Source: Bacillota bacterium
Lineage (GTDB): Bacteria > Bacillota > Dehalobacteriia > UBA4068 > UBA4997
Direction of reading: 5' to 3'
DNA length: 41,825 bases
Assembly (NCBI GenBank): GCA_021769035.1
Contig: JAETTP010000018.1
Location: 1-41,825 of the forward strand
In this document: positions 21,848-31,684 of the stretch, piece after piece
How the letters are laid out: every line of letters begins with the position of its first letter
How positions within the stretch are numbered: the stretch's first letter is position 1
The notes under the pieces: model-generated
What the model was told of the DNA's origin: nothing
The model's input: only the letters and a program-made list of their open reading frames with translations
Database searches by the model: none
Made by a program: the position numbers and the translations under genes

Positions 21848-21886
21848 AAAACTACGCTTCAGCTAAGCAGTTGAAGCGTAGTTTTT
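21848..21886. terminator. Bidirectional intrinsic terminator
   Basis: ACTACGCTTCA...TGAAGCGTAGT stem flanked by A- and T-tracts, between convergent genes. Confidence 0.85.
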
Positions 21887-21922
21887 GCTTAAAATCAAAT
21901 TTTCTCTCAGAGATAATCCAAA

Positions 21923-23059
21923 TTATTTTGAAAATAACTCCATAACCATTTTTGAAATAATTTTTGCGTCTACACCATCTTTTGCACTGCAAAGTATTTT
22001 TGTAACCTTTTCTATAAACTTATTGTCTAATGCAGCTTCCACTATTTCCCTTGCCCAAGCAATATCCTTGATTGATTTTTTACCCAAAGCAATCTGTTCA
22101 AAAATAAAAATTGAACTCTCGCCCAAAGCTGCAATCATACATCCTGCCACAATCGCATTAACAGCACTAGCAGCCAATCCTACACCTGGAATAGCTTTTA
22201 TTGCCCCTATTGCAGCTTTAGCCGCAAGACCAACTGCACCATATGTTACAAGCATTTCTATAAATTTCTTAAATTCATCATTCTTATTTATACCATAAAT
22301 TGTAGCCAGGCTATTTAATAAAACAACCTCAACCGGCACTAAAATTGCAGCATCAGCAAATGGTATAGGCACAGCACCAATCACAGCTCCAGCTGTCACG
22401 GCAGTTCCAACAACCCCTTGAGCAATAACTCTTTTTCGTGTAAGCTTAATTGCTGCCATTTTAGCCTGTGCCGCTTGTAAACCCTGCGGCATAAGCTCAT
22501 TTGTAGCGTCAATTAGTTCTGTTATATCATATGGCGAAGTATAAATGTTATCATCAAATTTAATTATTTCAGTCACCACAGAAATAATTCTAGGTAATTT
22601 TTTCTGTTTTGCAAAAGCATCTCTTACCGCATAAGCATTCTCGAAATAATCTGATACAGAATAAGATTTAGTAATAGCTACAATTATTGGAACATCGGTA
22701 AAACCTGCAACAGCTTTAGCCAGATTTTGAATTGTTTTCGGAAACAATTTACTTGAAGTTCCGTCAACACAAAACCAAATTAAATTGATAGCAGCATTCG
22801 TATCTCCCTTTTGAACAGCCTCTTTAAGCCATTTTTTTACTGCGCCAATGGCTTCCCACTTCTTCAAAGAACCTAGCTCTAAGGCAACTGTATCAATCAA
22901 ACGAAAAGGCAACTCTGAATCTACATATATTTTTAGTCTTTGAGTAGTACCCTTCAGACCAAATACTACCATAGCCTTATTTTGACCCAACACGGCATTG
23001 ATAAGCGTTGATTTTCCAACACCAGAATTACCAACAACCAATACATTCCCTTTTGGCAT
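21923..23059 (-). CDS. P-loop GTPase with C-terminal DUF697-like membrane domain
   Basis: 378 aa; Walker A GNSGVGKSTL; later hydrophobic GVVGTAVTAGAVIGAVPIPFADAAILVPVEVVLLNSLATIYGI resembles DUF697/YcjF-type GTPases. Confidence 0.8.
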   Translation of the reverse strand: MPKGNVLVVGNSGVGKSTLINAVLGQNKAMVVFGLKGTTQRLKIYVDSELPFRLIDTVALELGSLKKWEAIGAVKKWLKEAVQKGDTNAAINLIWFCVDGTSSKLFPKTIQNLAKAVAGFTDVPIIVAITKSYSVSDYFENAYAVRDAFAKQKKLPRIISVVTEIIKFDDNIYTSPYDITELIDATNELMPQGLQAAQAKMAAIKLTRKRVIAQGVVGTAVTAGAVIGAVPIPFADAAILVPVEVVLLNSLATIYGINKNDEFKKFIEMLVTYGAVGLAAKAAIGAIKAIPGVGLAASAVNAIVAGCMIAALGESSIFIFEQIALGKKSIKDIAWAREIVEAALDNKFIEKVTKILCSAKDGVDAKIISKMVMELFSK

Positions 23060-23073
23060 TTCAATCTTCCCCT

Positions 23074-23178
23074 TTATTTCCTTTTAATAATGCAGTACAC
23101 GAATAATCCCAGTAACCAAGCGCCTACAGTCAACCAAACCAACGCTAAATTAACAAGCATTTTCCCAAAAGTTCTCAT
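23074..23178 (-). CDS. 34-aa predicted single-pass membrane peptide upstream of the GTPase
   Basis: MRTFGKMLVNLALVWLTVGAWLLGLFVYCIIKRK; SD AAAGGAGGT upstream; ends 14 bp before the GTPase start. Absent from the ORF track. Confidence 0.65.
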   Translation of the reverse strand: MRTFGKMLVNLALVWLTVGAWLLGLFVYCIIKRK

Positions 23179-23273
23179 AATCATACCTCCTTTAATTTAT
23201 GAATTACTGATTTTATCAGTATTCATAACAAGGCATGTTTTTTTTACGAGCAAAAACGTTGCGATCTGCTTAC

Positions 23274-24152
23274 TCACCGATAATCCAGATACTCCATAAA
23301 CCGCCGCACCGCCAACGGCGCACTTTCCCGGCTGCGCAGACAAAAAACAATATCTCGCCAGGCCGGCACCTCCAGCTCCTTAGCCACAATCCGATAAGGC
23401 ACGCGCTGCAAAATCAGCTGCGGCAAAATGCTAATTCCCAGCCCGCTTTCCACCATCGACATAATCACGTAATCGTCCCAGGTGCTGAAATGTACCTGCG
23501 GACGGATTTTATGCCGGGCCAAAATCTCCGTCACGTCAGAGCACTCGCCGCTTTCCTGCAACATAAAAGGATATTCCGCCAAAGCCGCCAGCGGAAAACG
23601 CTCACAGTCTGCCAGGGGGTGGCCCTCCGGCAAAATCACCAAGTGCTTGTCCCGCTCAAGCAGCAGCGTTTCCAAATCCGGGCTGACGGGCAGCCTCAAA
23701 AAAGCGCAGTCCACCCGGCCCTCCAAAATCCAGCTTTCAATCTCGTCGTAATCGCCCAGCAAAACCTCATATTCCACGTTGGGATAGCTCTTTTGAAATT
23801 CTCGGATAATATTAGGGAGCCAATGCGTCGCCACGCTGGAAAAGGTGCCAATGCGCAGCAGGCCGCTTTGCAGACCGTTCAGCTCGTCAACCTCCGTTTG
23901 CAGGCGTTGGCATTGCTGCAAAACCGCACGCACATGGGGCAGCAGCTTTTGCCCCTCCGCCGTCAGCTGCACGCCGCCGCGGCCACGGGCCAAAAGCGGC
24001 AGGCCCCAGTCCCGCTCCAAATCGCTAATCATACGGCTAATGCCGGACTGCGAGCATTTCAGCTCCGCCGCAGCCTTAGTAAAACTGCCGTATTCCACCG
24101 CTTTCAGCAAAGCCAAATATTTTTGCAGGTTCATATTCATGGACAAACGCAC
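23274..24152 (-). CDS. LysR-family transcriptional regulator
   Basis: 292 aa; MNLQKYLALLKAVEYGSFTKAAAELKCSQSGISRMISDLERDWGLPLLARGRGGVQLTAEGQKLL. Confidence 0.95.
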   Translation of the reverse strand: MRLSMNMNLQKYLALLKAVEYGSFTKAAAELKCSQSGISRMISDLERDWGLPLLARGRGGVQLTAEGQKLLPHVRAVLQQCQRLQTEVDELNGLQSGLLRIGTFSSVATHWLPNIIREFQKSYPNVEYEVLLGDYDEIESWILEGRVDCAFLRLPVSPDLETLLLERDKHLVILPEGHPLADCERFPLAALAEYPFMLQESGECSDVTEILARHKIRPQVHFSTWDDYVIMSMVESGLGISILPQLILQRVPYRIVAKELEVPAWRDIVFCLRSRESAPLAVRRFMEYLDYR

Positions 24153-24194
24153 CTTTCGCCATCAAGCAACCAGTTTCTAATATAATAACATTGC

Positions 24195-24575
24195 TCAAAC
24201 CAGGCCGCGCAGCAGGCAAACTGCCAGCCATTGCCCCAGCAAAATGCCGCCAATGCACAGCCCCAGCGTCAGCATAGCATAAGCCGCCGCCAGCAGCCAG
24301 TAATGCGCCTGGGCCAAATCCACCAGCTCCAGCGCCAGCAGGGACAGGGTGGAGAAGCCGCCGCAAAAGCCGGCCCGCAAAAACAGGCCCAGCTGAGGGT
24401 CCAACCAGTTATGCCAATCCAGGCAGCCGGTGAAAAAACCCATCAGCAGCGCGGCCGTCGCATTAATAAGCAGCGTCATCAGCGGCAAATGCCCGCTCAC
24501 CGGCAACAGGCTCAGCAGATAGCGCAGCATAGCTCCCAGCGCGCCGCCCAGCCCCACCAGCAAACATTCCTTCAT
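24195..24575 (-). CDS. crcB: Fluoride channel CrcB/FluC
   Basis: 126 aa; GLGGALGAMLRYLLS...LLINATAALLMGFFTG...LFLRAGFCGGFSTLSLLALE. Confidence 0.93.
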   Translation of the reverse strand: MKECLLVGLGGALGAMLRYLLSLLPVSGHLPLMTLLINATAALLMGFFTGCLDWHNWLDPQLGLFLRAGFCGGFSTLSLLALELVDLAQAHYWLLAAAYAMLTLGLCIGGILLGQWLAVCLLRGLV

Positions 24576-24584
24576 CGCAAATCC

Positions 24585-25895
24585 TTAATCCTCCATAATA
24601 TCCACAGTTTCGCCTTTAAGCGCTTTGTTCATATTCCGCACCGCGCACATCTTGCCGCACATCGTGCAGGCCTCGTCGCAATCCGGCCGAGAGCTGGCGC
24701 GATAGCGACGGGGTTTTTCCGGGTCAATCGCCAGGCGGAACTGCTCCTCCCAGTCCAGCTGATGCCGGGCCCGGGCCATAGCGTCGTCCCAATCCCGAGC
24801 ACCAGGAATTCCCTTAGCTAAATCCGCCGCGTGGGCCGCAATCCGGGCGGCCACAATGCCCTCCCGCACATCGTCCACATCAGGCAGGCGCAGGTGCTCC
24901 GCCGGCGTCACGTAGCAGAGGAAAGCCGCGCCGGCCGCCGCCGCCACCGCACCGCCAATCGCGGCAGTAATATGGTCGTAACCCGGGGCCACGTCGGTCA
25001 CCAGCGGCCCCAGCACGTAAAACGGCGCGTCATGGCACAGGGTTTGCTCCAGCTGCATATTGGCGGCAATCTGGTCCAGCTGCATATGCCCCGGCCCCTC
25101 AATCATCACCTGCACGTCCTGGGCCCAAGCCCGTTCAGTCAGCTCGCCCAGCGTAATCAGCTCCTCAATCTGGGCCGCGTCGCCGGCGTCGGCCAGGCAG
25201 CCGGGCCGGCAGGCGTCGCCCAGGCTCAGGGTCACGTCATATTCCTGGCAGATAGCCAAAATCTCGTCAAAATACTCGTAAAAAGGATTCTCCTGCCCGG
25301 TTGCTTTCATCCAGGCAAACATTAGGCTGCCACCGCGGGAAACGATGTTCAGCAGGCGCGGGTTGCGCTGAAAACGCGCCGCCGTCTGCCGGTTCATGCC
25401 GCAGTGGATAGTCATAAAATCCACGCCGTCCTCCGCGTGCATGCGGAAAACCGCCAGCCATTCCTGGGCCGAAATCTCCGCCAGCGGCTTGTTATAGTAG
25501 ACCAGCGCATCGTAAATCGGCACAGTGCCCAGCATAGCCGGGCATTCCGCCGCCAGCCGCCGCCGGAAGCTGCGGGTATCGCCAAAGGTGCTTAGGTCCA
25601 TAATCGCCTCCGCGCCCATCTGCACCGCGCTTTGCACCTTGGCCAGCTCCACGTCCAAATCCAGGCAGTCGCGGGAAGTGCCCAAGTTCACGTTAATTTT
25701 GGTTTTCAACCGCCGCCCCACGGCGTAAGGCTTCAGGCATTTGTGCCCCTTGTTGGCCGGCAGGGCCGCCCGGCCCTCCGCCAGCTGCCGGCGCAGCTCC
25801 TCCGGCACAATGCCCTCGTGCGCCGCCGCCGCCTGCATTTGCGGTGTAATCAACCCCTGCCGGGCCGCGTTCATTTGTGTCGTATACTCTACCAT
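24585..25895 (-). CDS. thiC: Phosphomethylpyrimidine synthase ThiC
   Basis: 436 aa; [96 protein letters not shown]-terminal [11 protein letters not shown]. Confidence 0.97.
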   Translation of the reverse strand: MVEYTTQMNAARQGLITPQMQAAAAHEGIVPEELRRQLAEGRAALPANKGHKCLKPYAVGRRLKTKINVNLGTSRDCLDLDVELAKVQSAVQMGAEAIMDLSTFGDTRSFRRRLAAECPAMLGTVPIYDALVYYNKPLAEISAQEWLAVFRMHAEDGVDFMTIHCGMNRQTAARFQRNPRLLNIVSRGGSLMFAWMKATGQENPFYEYFDEILAICQEYDVTLSLGDACRPGCLADAGDAAQIEELITLGELTERAWAQDVQVMIEGPGHMQLDQIAANMQLEQTLCHDAPFYVLGPLVTDVAPGYDHITAAIGGAVAAAAGAAFLCYVTPAEHLRLPDVDDVREGIVAARIAAHAADLAKGIPGARDWDDAMARARHQLDWEEQFRLAIDPEKPRRYRASSRPDCDEACTMCGKMCAVRNMNKALKGETVDIMED

Positions 25896-25916
25896 TAAAA
25901 TTCCTCCCTTTTCAGG

Positions 25917-26483
25917 TCACATATTAATCTGACCGCCGGTCTGAGAATTATCTTGAGGTTTATCCTCAGGTTTAACTTCCGGCAGTTCCTCTATTTCGGG
26001 CAATTTGTCCAAATCGCTCATTGATATGTCAGTATCCACCATACCGGTCAGCATCAACTCAAATTGCAGCGTTGCGCCATCTTCGCTGCGCCATTCCAAA
26101 CGAGTTTCATTAGATGACAAGGGCAGCAAACACTCAACAGCCGCATTGGTTGTACCTCGCTTGTTATTGCTTTCCCACATCAGGACTTCATGCTGTCCTT
26201 GCGTGTCTATATAAACGTAAACCAGCTGCACCGCGCCCTGACAATCGGTCACATCCAAATAAAAATCAACGTCCTGCCCGATGTCCGTATTAAAGTAAAG
26301 CAGCGGCAAAACATCCTCAACATGCGCCTCCGCCGTCACCGTGTAACTGCCCGCCACACTGCCGTCGCCGGTAAATTCATTGTAGTAATTGCCTGTTTCA
26401 CCGTTTACCGATTTATCGCTCTGCTCAGCGCAGCCCGCCAGCACCAGGCAAAACGCCATAAGCATAAATAAACATTTTTTCAT
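25917..26483 (-). CDS. Predicted small lipoprotein
   Basis: 188 aa; MKKCLFMLMAFCLVLAGCAEQSDKS lipobox. Confidence 0.75.
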   Translation of the reverse strand: MKKCLFMLMAFCLVLAGCAEQSDKSVNGETGNYYNEFTGDGSVAGSYTVTAEAHVEDVLPLLYFNTDIGQDVDFYLDVTDCQGAVQLVYVYIDTQGQHEVLMWESNNKRGTTNAAVECLLPLSSNETRLEWRSEDGATLQFELMLTGMVDTDISMSDLDKLPEIEELPEVKPEDKPQDNSQTGGQINM

Positions 26484-26495
26484 ACTATCACCTCA

Positions 26496-27404
26496 TTATC
26501 TGCCAGGAAGCCGTAAGGCCAGGCCGGCTAATATCGTGTCCGGTTTGAACGTAAACACGCTCCGCATTTCCCCGGCCATACAAAAACCGCACTGGTCGCA
26601 AATGCCGGCGTTTTTGCCGGGGCACTCCGGCAGCCGGGTGCCGTCGGCCAGGATAAAATTGCTCACCCAGCAGTCCTTAGTGAATTGATTATGCCGCATT
26701 AGCTTCAAGCCGGAAATGCTGTTCATAATCGGATAGCCCCGGCGCTTAAAATCAATTATTTGGTCAATCAGCTGCTGGCGCACTTCCCAAGCCAGTGCCA
26801 TGTGCTCCGTGCCAGGGTAGGGCGTATGAAAATTCAGGGAAATCTGCCGGATATACGGGCTGGCCTTGGCGTATTCAATCGTTTCCGCCACCGCAGGATA
26901 ATTCAGGGCGTTGATTGCCATATTAACACTGAGGTTAGGGTGGCCGCAGCCGGCCAGATTTTCCTCCAGCCGGGCAAAGGCTCCGTCGCCGCGGATTTTA
27001 TCATGCCAGTGGCCCACGCCGTCCAGGCTGACCCAAACGGAATCAGCCCGCAGCCCGGCAAAGGGCCGCTGGGCGTTGGTGGTGACGGTAGCGGTGTAAA
27101 AGCCTAGCTGCCGGCTTAAATCCAGCAGGTCATTCAAATCGCGGCCCTGCTCGTCCCGCCAAAGGGTGGGCTCGCCACCCTCAAAATCCACAAAACGCGC
27201 GCCCAGCCGGTGCGAATATTCCAGCTCCTCCTTAATCTGCTGCCAGCTTTTGCTAAGCCCGCCGGCGTGGGTGTCATCCGCACAATGAGCGCAGCGCAAA
27301 TTGCAAATATTGGAAACAAAAAGCACCGTCTGCAAAGGGCGCTTCTGCCCCAAAATACGAGCCCGGAAAAACCACCAGGGCAGATAAAACAACTGCTTTA
27401 GCAT
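26496..27404 (-). CDS. Radical SAM protein with C-terminal cysteine cluster
   Basis: CNLRCAHC motif, DFEGGEPTLW, C-terminal CPGKNAGICDQCGFC. Likely start MLKQLFYL at 27404. Confidence 0.88.
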   Translation of the reverse strand: MLKQLFYLPWWFFRARILGQKRPLQTVLFVSNICNLRCAHCADDTHAGGLSKSWQQIKEELEYSHRLGARFVDFEGGEPTLWRDEQGRDLNDLLDLSRQLGFYTATVTTNAQRPFAGLRADSVWVSLDGVGHWHDKIRGDGAFARLEENLAGCGHPNLSVNMAINALNYPAVAETIEYAKASPYIRQISLNFHTPYPGTEHMALAWEVRQQLIDQIIDFKRRGYPIMNSISGLKLMRHNQFTKDCWVSNFILADGTRLPECPGKNAGICDQCGFCMAGEMRSVFTFKPDTILAGLALRLPGR

Positions 27405-27417
27405 AGCTTGCGCCCCC

Positions 27418-28431
27418 CTAAACTCTTGATATATAAGCCGCCAGCAAGCAGCACAGCGCAAACGCCACCGACAAATTGCGGGCCAGATACCAACGCACCA
27501 TAAACCAATCCAGCTTGCGCTCGCAAATGCTCTGCCAGTTGTTCATCGGGCCAAACCACCACAGCCGCGGAAAGCTTTGGCGGGGGTTGCGCAGCCACAC
27601 CTTAACCGAGGCGTAAAGCGCAGCCGCCAGCGGCATCGAAAGCAGCGGCAGCAGCCAGGCGGAGGAGATAATCTGCAAAATCGTCATAGCCTCGATAATC
27701 GCAAACGGGCCAAACGTCAGCACAAAGCAGGCCCACAGCTTGGCGCGCGGCGAGGGCAGCAAATCCGCCAGGGTTTTCTTATCCACATAACGGTCCGGGG
27801 CCACGTCCAGCAGCGAATGAACATAGCTGATATTAGCCACCAGCAGGCCCATCGCAATCGCCAGCGGCCAAATCATAAAGCTGAGGCTGCCGCAGGCCGC
27901 CAGATACACACCCAACATCAGCAATGGCCCAAAAACCACGCCGATAATCACATCGCCCAAACCGCGATAGCTCAAGCGCAGCGGCGGCGCGGAGTAAAAC
28001 AGGCCCAGCACCAGGCAGGTGGCCACCAGCCAAAGCACGCCCCAACCGCGGCAAATCAGCACCGGCAGGCCACAAAGGCAGGCCGCCGCGCCAAAGGCCA
28101 GGCAGGCCGCCAAAAGCTGGCCCGACGTAGCCTGGCCGCTGGTCAGATAAGGCGTTTTGCTGGTGCGCGACTTCTGCCCGGCTGCCGCCAGACGGTCGCG
28201 AAAGCCGCTGTGCAGCTTGCGATAATCAAAATAATCATCAAAAAGGTTCAGGCTTAAATGGGCCAGCTCCGCCCCCAGCACGGCTAGCAGGCCCAAAAGC
28301 AGATTAAAGCTTTGCGGCTGCTCGCTGGCCGCCAGCGCCAAAGCCAGCAGAGCCGGCAGCAAGCTTTGTGGCAGAGAAACCGGCCGTGCATTCTTAAACC
28401 AAAAACTCAGTTTATCCCAAACGTTTTCCAA
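27418..28431 (-). CDS. UbiA-family prenyltransferase (MenA-like)
   Basis: LSLNLFDDYFDYRKL and YVHSLLDVAPDRYVDKKTL with multiple TM segments. TTG start at 28431 after AAAGGAG favoured. Confidence 0.82.
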   Translation of the reverse strand: MENVWDKLSFWFKNARPVSLPQSLLPALLALALAASEQPQSFNLLLGLLAVLGAELAHLSLNLFDDYFDYRKLHSGFRDRLAAAGQKSRTSKTPYLTSGQATSGQLLAACLAFGAAACLCGLPVLICRGWGVLWLVATCLVLGLFYSAPPLRLSYRGLGDVIIGVVFGPLLMLGVYLAACGSLSFMIWPLAIAMGLLVANISYVHSLLDVAPDRYVDKKTLADLLPSPRAKLWACFVLTFGPFAIIEAMTILQIISSAWLLPLLSMPLAAALYASVKVWLRNPRQSFPRLWWFGPMNNWQSICERKLDWFMVRWYLARNLSVAFALCCLLAAYISRV

Positions 28432-28625
28432 AATATTAACTCCTTTCCAAAATTCCAAAAACAAAAATTTAAAAGCGGACTTCCAATTTGCTCCGCTATT
28501 GTTTATTATATATGTAGAAAAGCGCGCCGTCAACCAAAACGCCCACAAAAAAAATTATTTTTTTGGATTTTCTTGTGGCATTTTAGCCCGTTGCCGGGTA
28601 TTATTAGCAGAAAGGAGGATATTCA

Positions 28626-29156
28626 ATGCTTTTTGCAGCCGTTGAAACAGCCACAGGCGAGGAATCGGATTTTGATAAATTGCTGAAACGCAATGCGGAG
28701 ATGGTCTACAAACTGGCCTTTGCCCGCTGCGGCAACCAGGCCGATGCGGAGGACGTCTTTCAGCAGGTTTTTTTGCGTTATCTCACCCGCCAACCCAGCT
28801 TCGAGAGCGACGAGCACGAAAAGGCTTGGTTTATTCGCGCCACTATCAACCGCAGCAAAAGCCTGTGGGATTCCGCCTTTCGCAAGCACACGCAGCCCTT
28901 GGAGGAAACGCCCGCGGCAGACCCAACCAACCCCTTTGAGGCCCAGGAAAGGCGGGCGGATTTAGCCGCCGCCCTAGCTCAGCTGCCGGCCAATTATCGC
29001 ACACTTATCCACCTTTTTTACTATGAGGATATGTCCACTGCCCAAATTGCCCAGCTGCTGAAACGCCGAGAGGGCACTGTGCGCCAACAGTTGACGCGGG
29101 CCCGCCGCCAGCTACAGGAAATTATGAAAGGAGAAGCCGAATATTTTGACCTTTAA
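28626..29156 (+). CDS. ECF-type RNA polymerase sigma factor
   Basis: 176 aa; MVYKLAFARCGNQADAEDVFQQVFLRYL...LAQLPANYRTLIHLFYYEDMSTAQIAQLLKRREGTVRQQLTRARRQL. Confidence 0.93.
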   Translation: MLFAAVETATGEESDFDKLLKRNAEMVYKLAFARCGNQADAEDVFQQVFLRYLTRQPSFESDEHEKAWFIRATINRSKSLWDSAFRKHTQPLEETPAADPTNPFEAQERRADLAAALAQLPANYRTLIHLFYYEDMSTAQIAQLLKRREGTVRQQLTRARRQLQEIMKGEAEYFDL

Positions 29157-29691
29157 GGAAGATTACCGTGCCCTTTTTGACCAGTTGCAGCCCAGCGATC
29201 AGTTGCTGGCTGCCACCGCGGCTATGCGCCGCCGCCCAAACCCAAAGCCCGGCCGGCGTTTTCGGCTGCCCGCCGTGGCCGTCAGCCTTTGCACCATCTG
29301 CCTGCTGCTGCCCGGCAGCCTTGCCGGCGGTCTACAGCTGGGCCAAGCGCCAGAAAATCAACAGCCGGCCCTGCGCACAGCCCAACAACCGGCAGGCGCA
29401 AGCCGCAGCATTGACGCGCCGGACGAGGCCGCGCCGGAGGTCGCCCTGCTCTCCTCGTTGGAGCCGCAAACTGCCGCCTACAGCAAAGACACAACAAGCC
29501 AGCCCGCCTACCCCGGCCCGACTGCCGACCAGCCCGAACGCGCCGACTGCTACCCGGAAACGGAATACCTGTTGGCTAAAATGCGCCTCACGCCAGCGCC
29601 GCCGGCCAGCCTTTGGCTAACCAGCCCCAGCCTGCCGGCCTACTTTTACCAAACAGCCCTTTGGCTGTTCCACTGGACGCAATTTAAATGA
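29146..29691 (+). CDS. Putative cognate anti-sigma or regulatory membrane protein
   Basis: 181 aa, TTG start overlapping the sigma gene by 11 bp; single hydrophobic segment FRLPAVAVSLCTICLLLPGSLAGGL. Confidence 0.55.
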   Translation: MTFKEDYRALFDQLQPSDQLLAATAAMRRRPNPKPGRRFRLPAVAVSLCTICLLLPGSLAGGLQLGQAPENQQPALRTAQQPAGASRSIDAPDEAAPEVALLSSLEPQTAAYSKDTTSQPAYPGPTADQPERADCYPETEYLLAKMRLTPAPPASLWLTSPSLPAYFYQTALWLFHWTQFK

Positions 29692-29756
29692 AAGTGTGAG
29701 CATTGCCTTGGTTGGCGTATGTGGTAGGCCAATTTGAGGCAAAACAGAAAAAACAA

Positions 29757-29786
29757 AACCCTCCCGGAAAATCCGAGAGGGCTTTG
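29757..29786. terminator. Bidirectional terminator between convergent ECF modules
   Basis: CCCTCcCGGA-aaa-TCCGaGAGGG; minus-strand copy followed by TTTTGTTTTTT. Confidence 0.8.
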
Positions 29787-29831
29787 CTTATTTCATTTTA
29801 CTGCATTATTAAAGAGGAAACTTTTATTATT

Positions 29832-31100
29832 TCAGCGTACCGGCAATTCCTGGCCCAGGTAGTTAATGCTGGCAATATCCTCCACCGTCAGCAGTTGATT
29901 AAAGCCGAAAATCATCTGATGATGATTTTTCTCCGAATGGCCGCCGCCTCCATTGGTTTCCAGCACCGTGCCGTCCTGCAAGGTCACCGTGAAGAAGTCC
30001 AAATCACCCAGCACATCGCCCAGCCTAATTTCAATCGGCCTTTCACTGTAAGGAATCATTCTCTCCGTGCCGTCCGCGGCCATCTCCACACCGCCGCCCT
30101 GCGGCTCAACATAACCCTCCGGCGGCACGTAGCCCTCCGGATTGTCCACGTCCATATCCACAATAATGGTGAAAGGCGAAATCTCCAGGGAGTTCACGTG
30201 CACCGTGGCCTCGCCCAGCTGAATATCCACATTCTGCGGAATAATCTCACTGGTTGGCGTATAATCCAGCACAAAGCCCAGCTTCCATTCACCCGCCAGC
30301 TGTTGGGTGTAATCCATCGCCTCGGAGCTGTAGCCTTTCAGGCCGCCCAGTTCCAGGTCAAGCCGCTGCCCTTTCAGGGAAGCCTCCGTTTGCAGGCACA
30401 GCATCATACGCAGGTGATTATCCGCCGGGTTATCGTCCGGCAGCTGCTCAAAATAGTAACCCGCGCCGGTGCTCTTGGAAAGCGTGACCCAAGCCTGATC
30501 CCACTGATAGCTGTCCTTGTCCAGCACCGTGCCCTCCGGGGCCACAAAATCCAGCAGCACGTAAACGCTTTGATTATCGCCCAACACCTGCTCCACCGTC
30601 AGGGCGCCGTTCTCGTTGCGGTCCTGCATATTAATTTCCTGGCCGGATTGCTGCGGCAGCTGGCCGCTTTCGGCGTTGAAGAAGCCCAAAAAGTCCTGCT
30701 TCAGGGCAAATTCCGCCACCGCCAAGGAGCTCATCGCCAGCAGCATCACGGCGGCCAGGCCAAAAATCCACAAACGGCGGCGCGGCAGGCCCCGGCGCGC
30801 TGCGCGCGGCTCATTCTGCATATTCTGCATAGTTTTCTGCAAAATCCGCTGCTGTTCGCCGGCGGAAATCTCCTGCGGCTCCAACAAATCAGTATTAAAA
30901 TCGTTTGGCATAATATATTCCTCCATTAAAAGTCTAATCGCATTTTCTTCCTGTAAAATCTCCTCATCACCCACATCTACACACTTGTCTATATTCATTG
31001 CGGCCTGTTCGGCAACTGCAAGTTCCCGGCGGGCGCAGGCGGCCTCATTGTAATCAGTGCACTTTTCAGTGCATTTTGGGGTTTCATTCGCTCTGTTCAC
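29832..31100 (-). CDS. DUF4179-like membrane protein, putative anti-sigma factor
   Basis: 422 aa; one TM segment (LWIFGLAAVMLLAMSSLAVAEF) and a large extracytoplasmic part; overlaps the upstream sigma gene. Confidence 0.65.
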   Translation of the reverse strand: MNRANETPKCTEKCTDYNEAACARRELAVAEQAAMNIDKCVDVGDEEILQEENAIRLLMEEYIMPNDFNTDLLEPQEISAGEQQRILQKTMQNMQNEPRAARRGLPRRRLWIFGLAAVMLLAMSSLAVAEFALKQDFLGFFNAESGQLPQQSGQEINMQDRNENGALTVEQVLGDNQSVYVLLDFVAPEGTVLDKDSYQWDQAWVTLSKSTGAGYYFEQLPDDNPADNHLRMMLCLQTEASLKGQRLDLELGGLKGYSSEAMDYTQQLAGEWKLGFVLDYTPTSEIIPQNVDIQLGEATVHVNSLEISPFTIIVDMDVDNPEGYVPPEGYVEPQGGGVEMAADGTERMIPYSERPIEIRLGDVLGDLDFFTVTLQDGTVLETNGGGGHSEKNHHQMIFGFNQLLTVEDIASINYLGQELPVR

Positions 31101-31684
31101 AACTCAACACCTCTTTCCAGTAAGGTTTTTTTCAAACGCCGCCGCCCCTGATAAAGGCGGTTTTCCACCGCTTTGCTTTCCAGGCCCAAGCGGGCGGCTA
31201 TGTTCTTCACCTGCTCGCCAAAGTAGTAGCGCAGAATGAAAATATCTCGGTCCGGCTGCGGCATAGCGTCGACGCATTGCTGCACCAGCCGCTTTTGGTC
31301 GCTAGCCGCCAACTGGTCAGCCGGGTCGGCCCCGGCAAGGTCGGCCAAACCGGCTCGGCCGGCGTTTTCCGGCGGCATTTCCTGCCAGGCAGTACGGCTT
31401 AAACGCCGGCAGCGGTCCAAGGCCACGTGGCGGGCAATCCCGCACAGGTAGCTTTTCAAGCTGCGCCCGGCCTCAAACTGGTTGGCCTTGCCAACAGCCT
31501 GATAAAGCCGCCAAAAAACCTCCGAAACGCATTCCTCCACATCTTGCTGGCACGCATTGCCCAACACTCGCCGCACAACCGCCTGCACCAAACCGCCATA
31601 TTGCTTGATGGCCTCTGCCAGGCCTTGCTCCGGCTGCTGGCGGATTAGCAAAAGCAGGGCTTGTTCCCTGTCCACTTCCTGCAT
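31097..31684 (-). CDS. ECF-type RNA polymerase sigma factor
   Basis: VQAVVRRVLGNACQQDVEECVSEVFWRLYQAVGKANQF...MPQPDRDIFILRYYFGEQVKNIAARLGLESKAVENRLYQGRRRLKKTL. Starts MQEVDREQ at 31684 or MQEVSKN at 31765 are both possible. Confidence 0.9.
   Translation of the reverse strand: MQEVDREQALLLLIRQQPEQGLAEAIKQYGGLVQAVVRRVLGNACQQDVEECVSEVFWRLYQAVGKANQFEAGRSLKSYLCGIARHVALDRCRRLSRTAWQEMPPENAGRAGLADLAGADPADQLAASDQKRLVQQCVDAMPQPDRDIFILRYYFGEQVKNIAARLGLESKAVENRLYQGRRRLKKTLLERGVEL

Noticed and set aside
23200-23225. Small palindrome TTACTGATTTTATCAGTA as terminator or operator
   Set aside because: Short A/T-rich stem without a U-tract in the relevant direction; not distinguishable from chance.
25896-25916. 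TPP riboswitch directly before thiC
   Set aside because: Only 21 bp separate thiC from the upstream gene, too short for a THI box.
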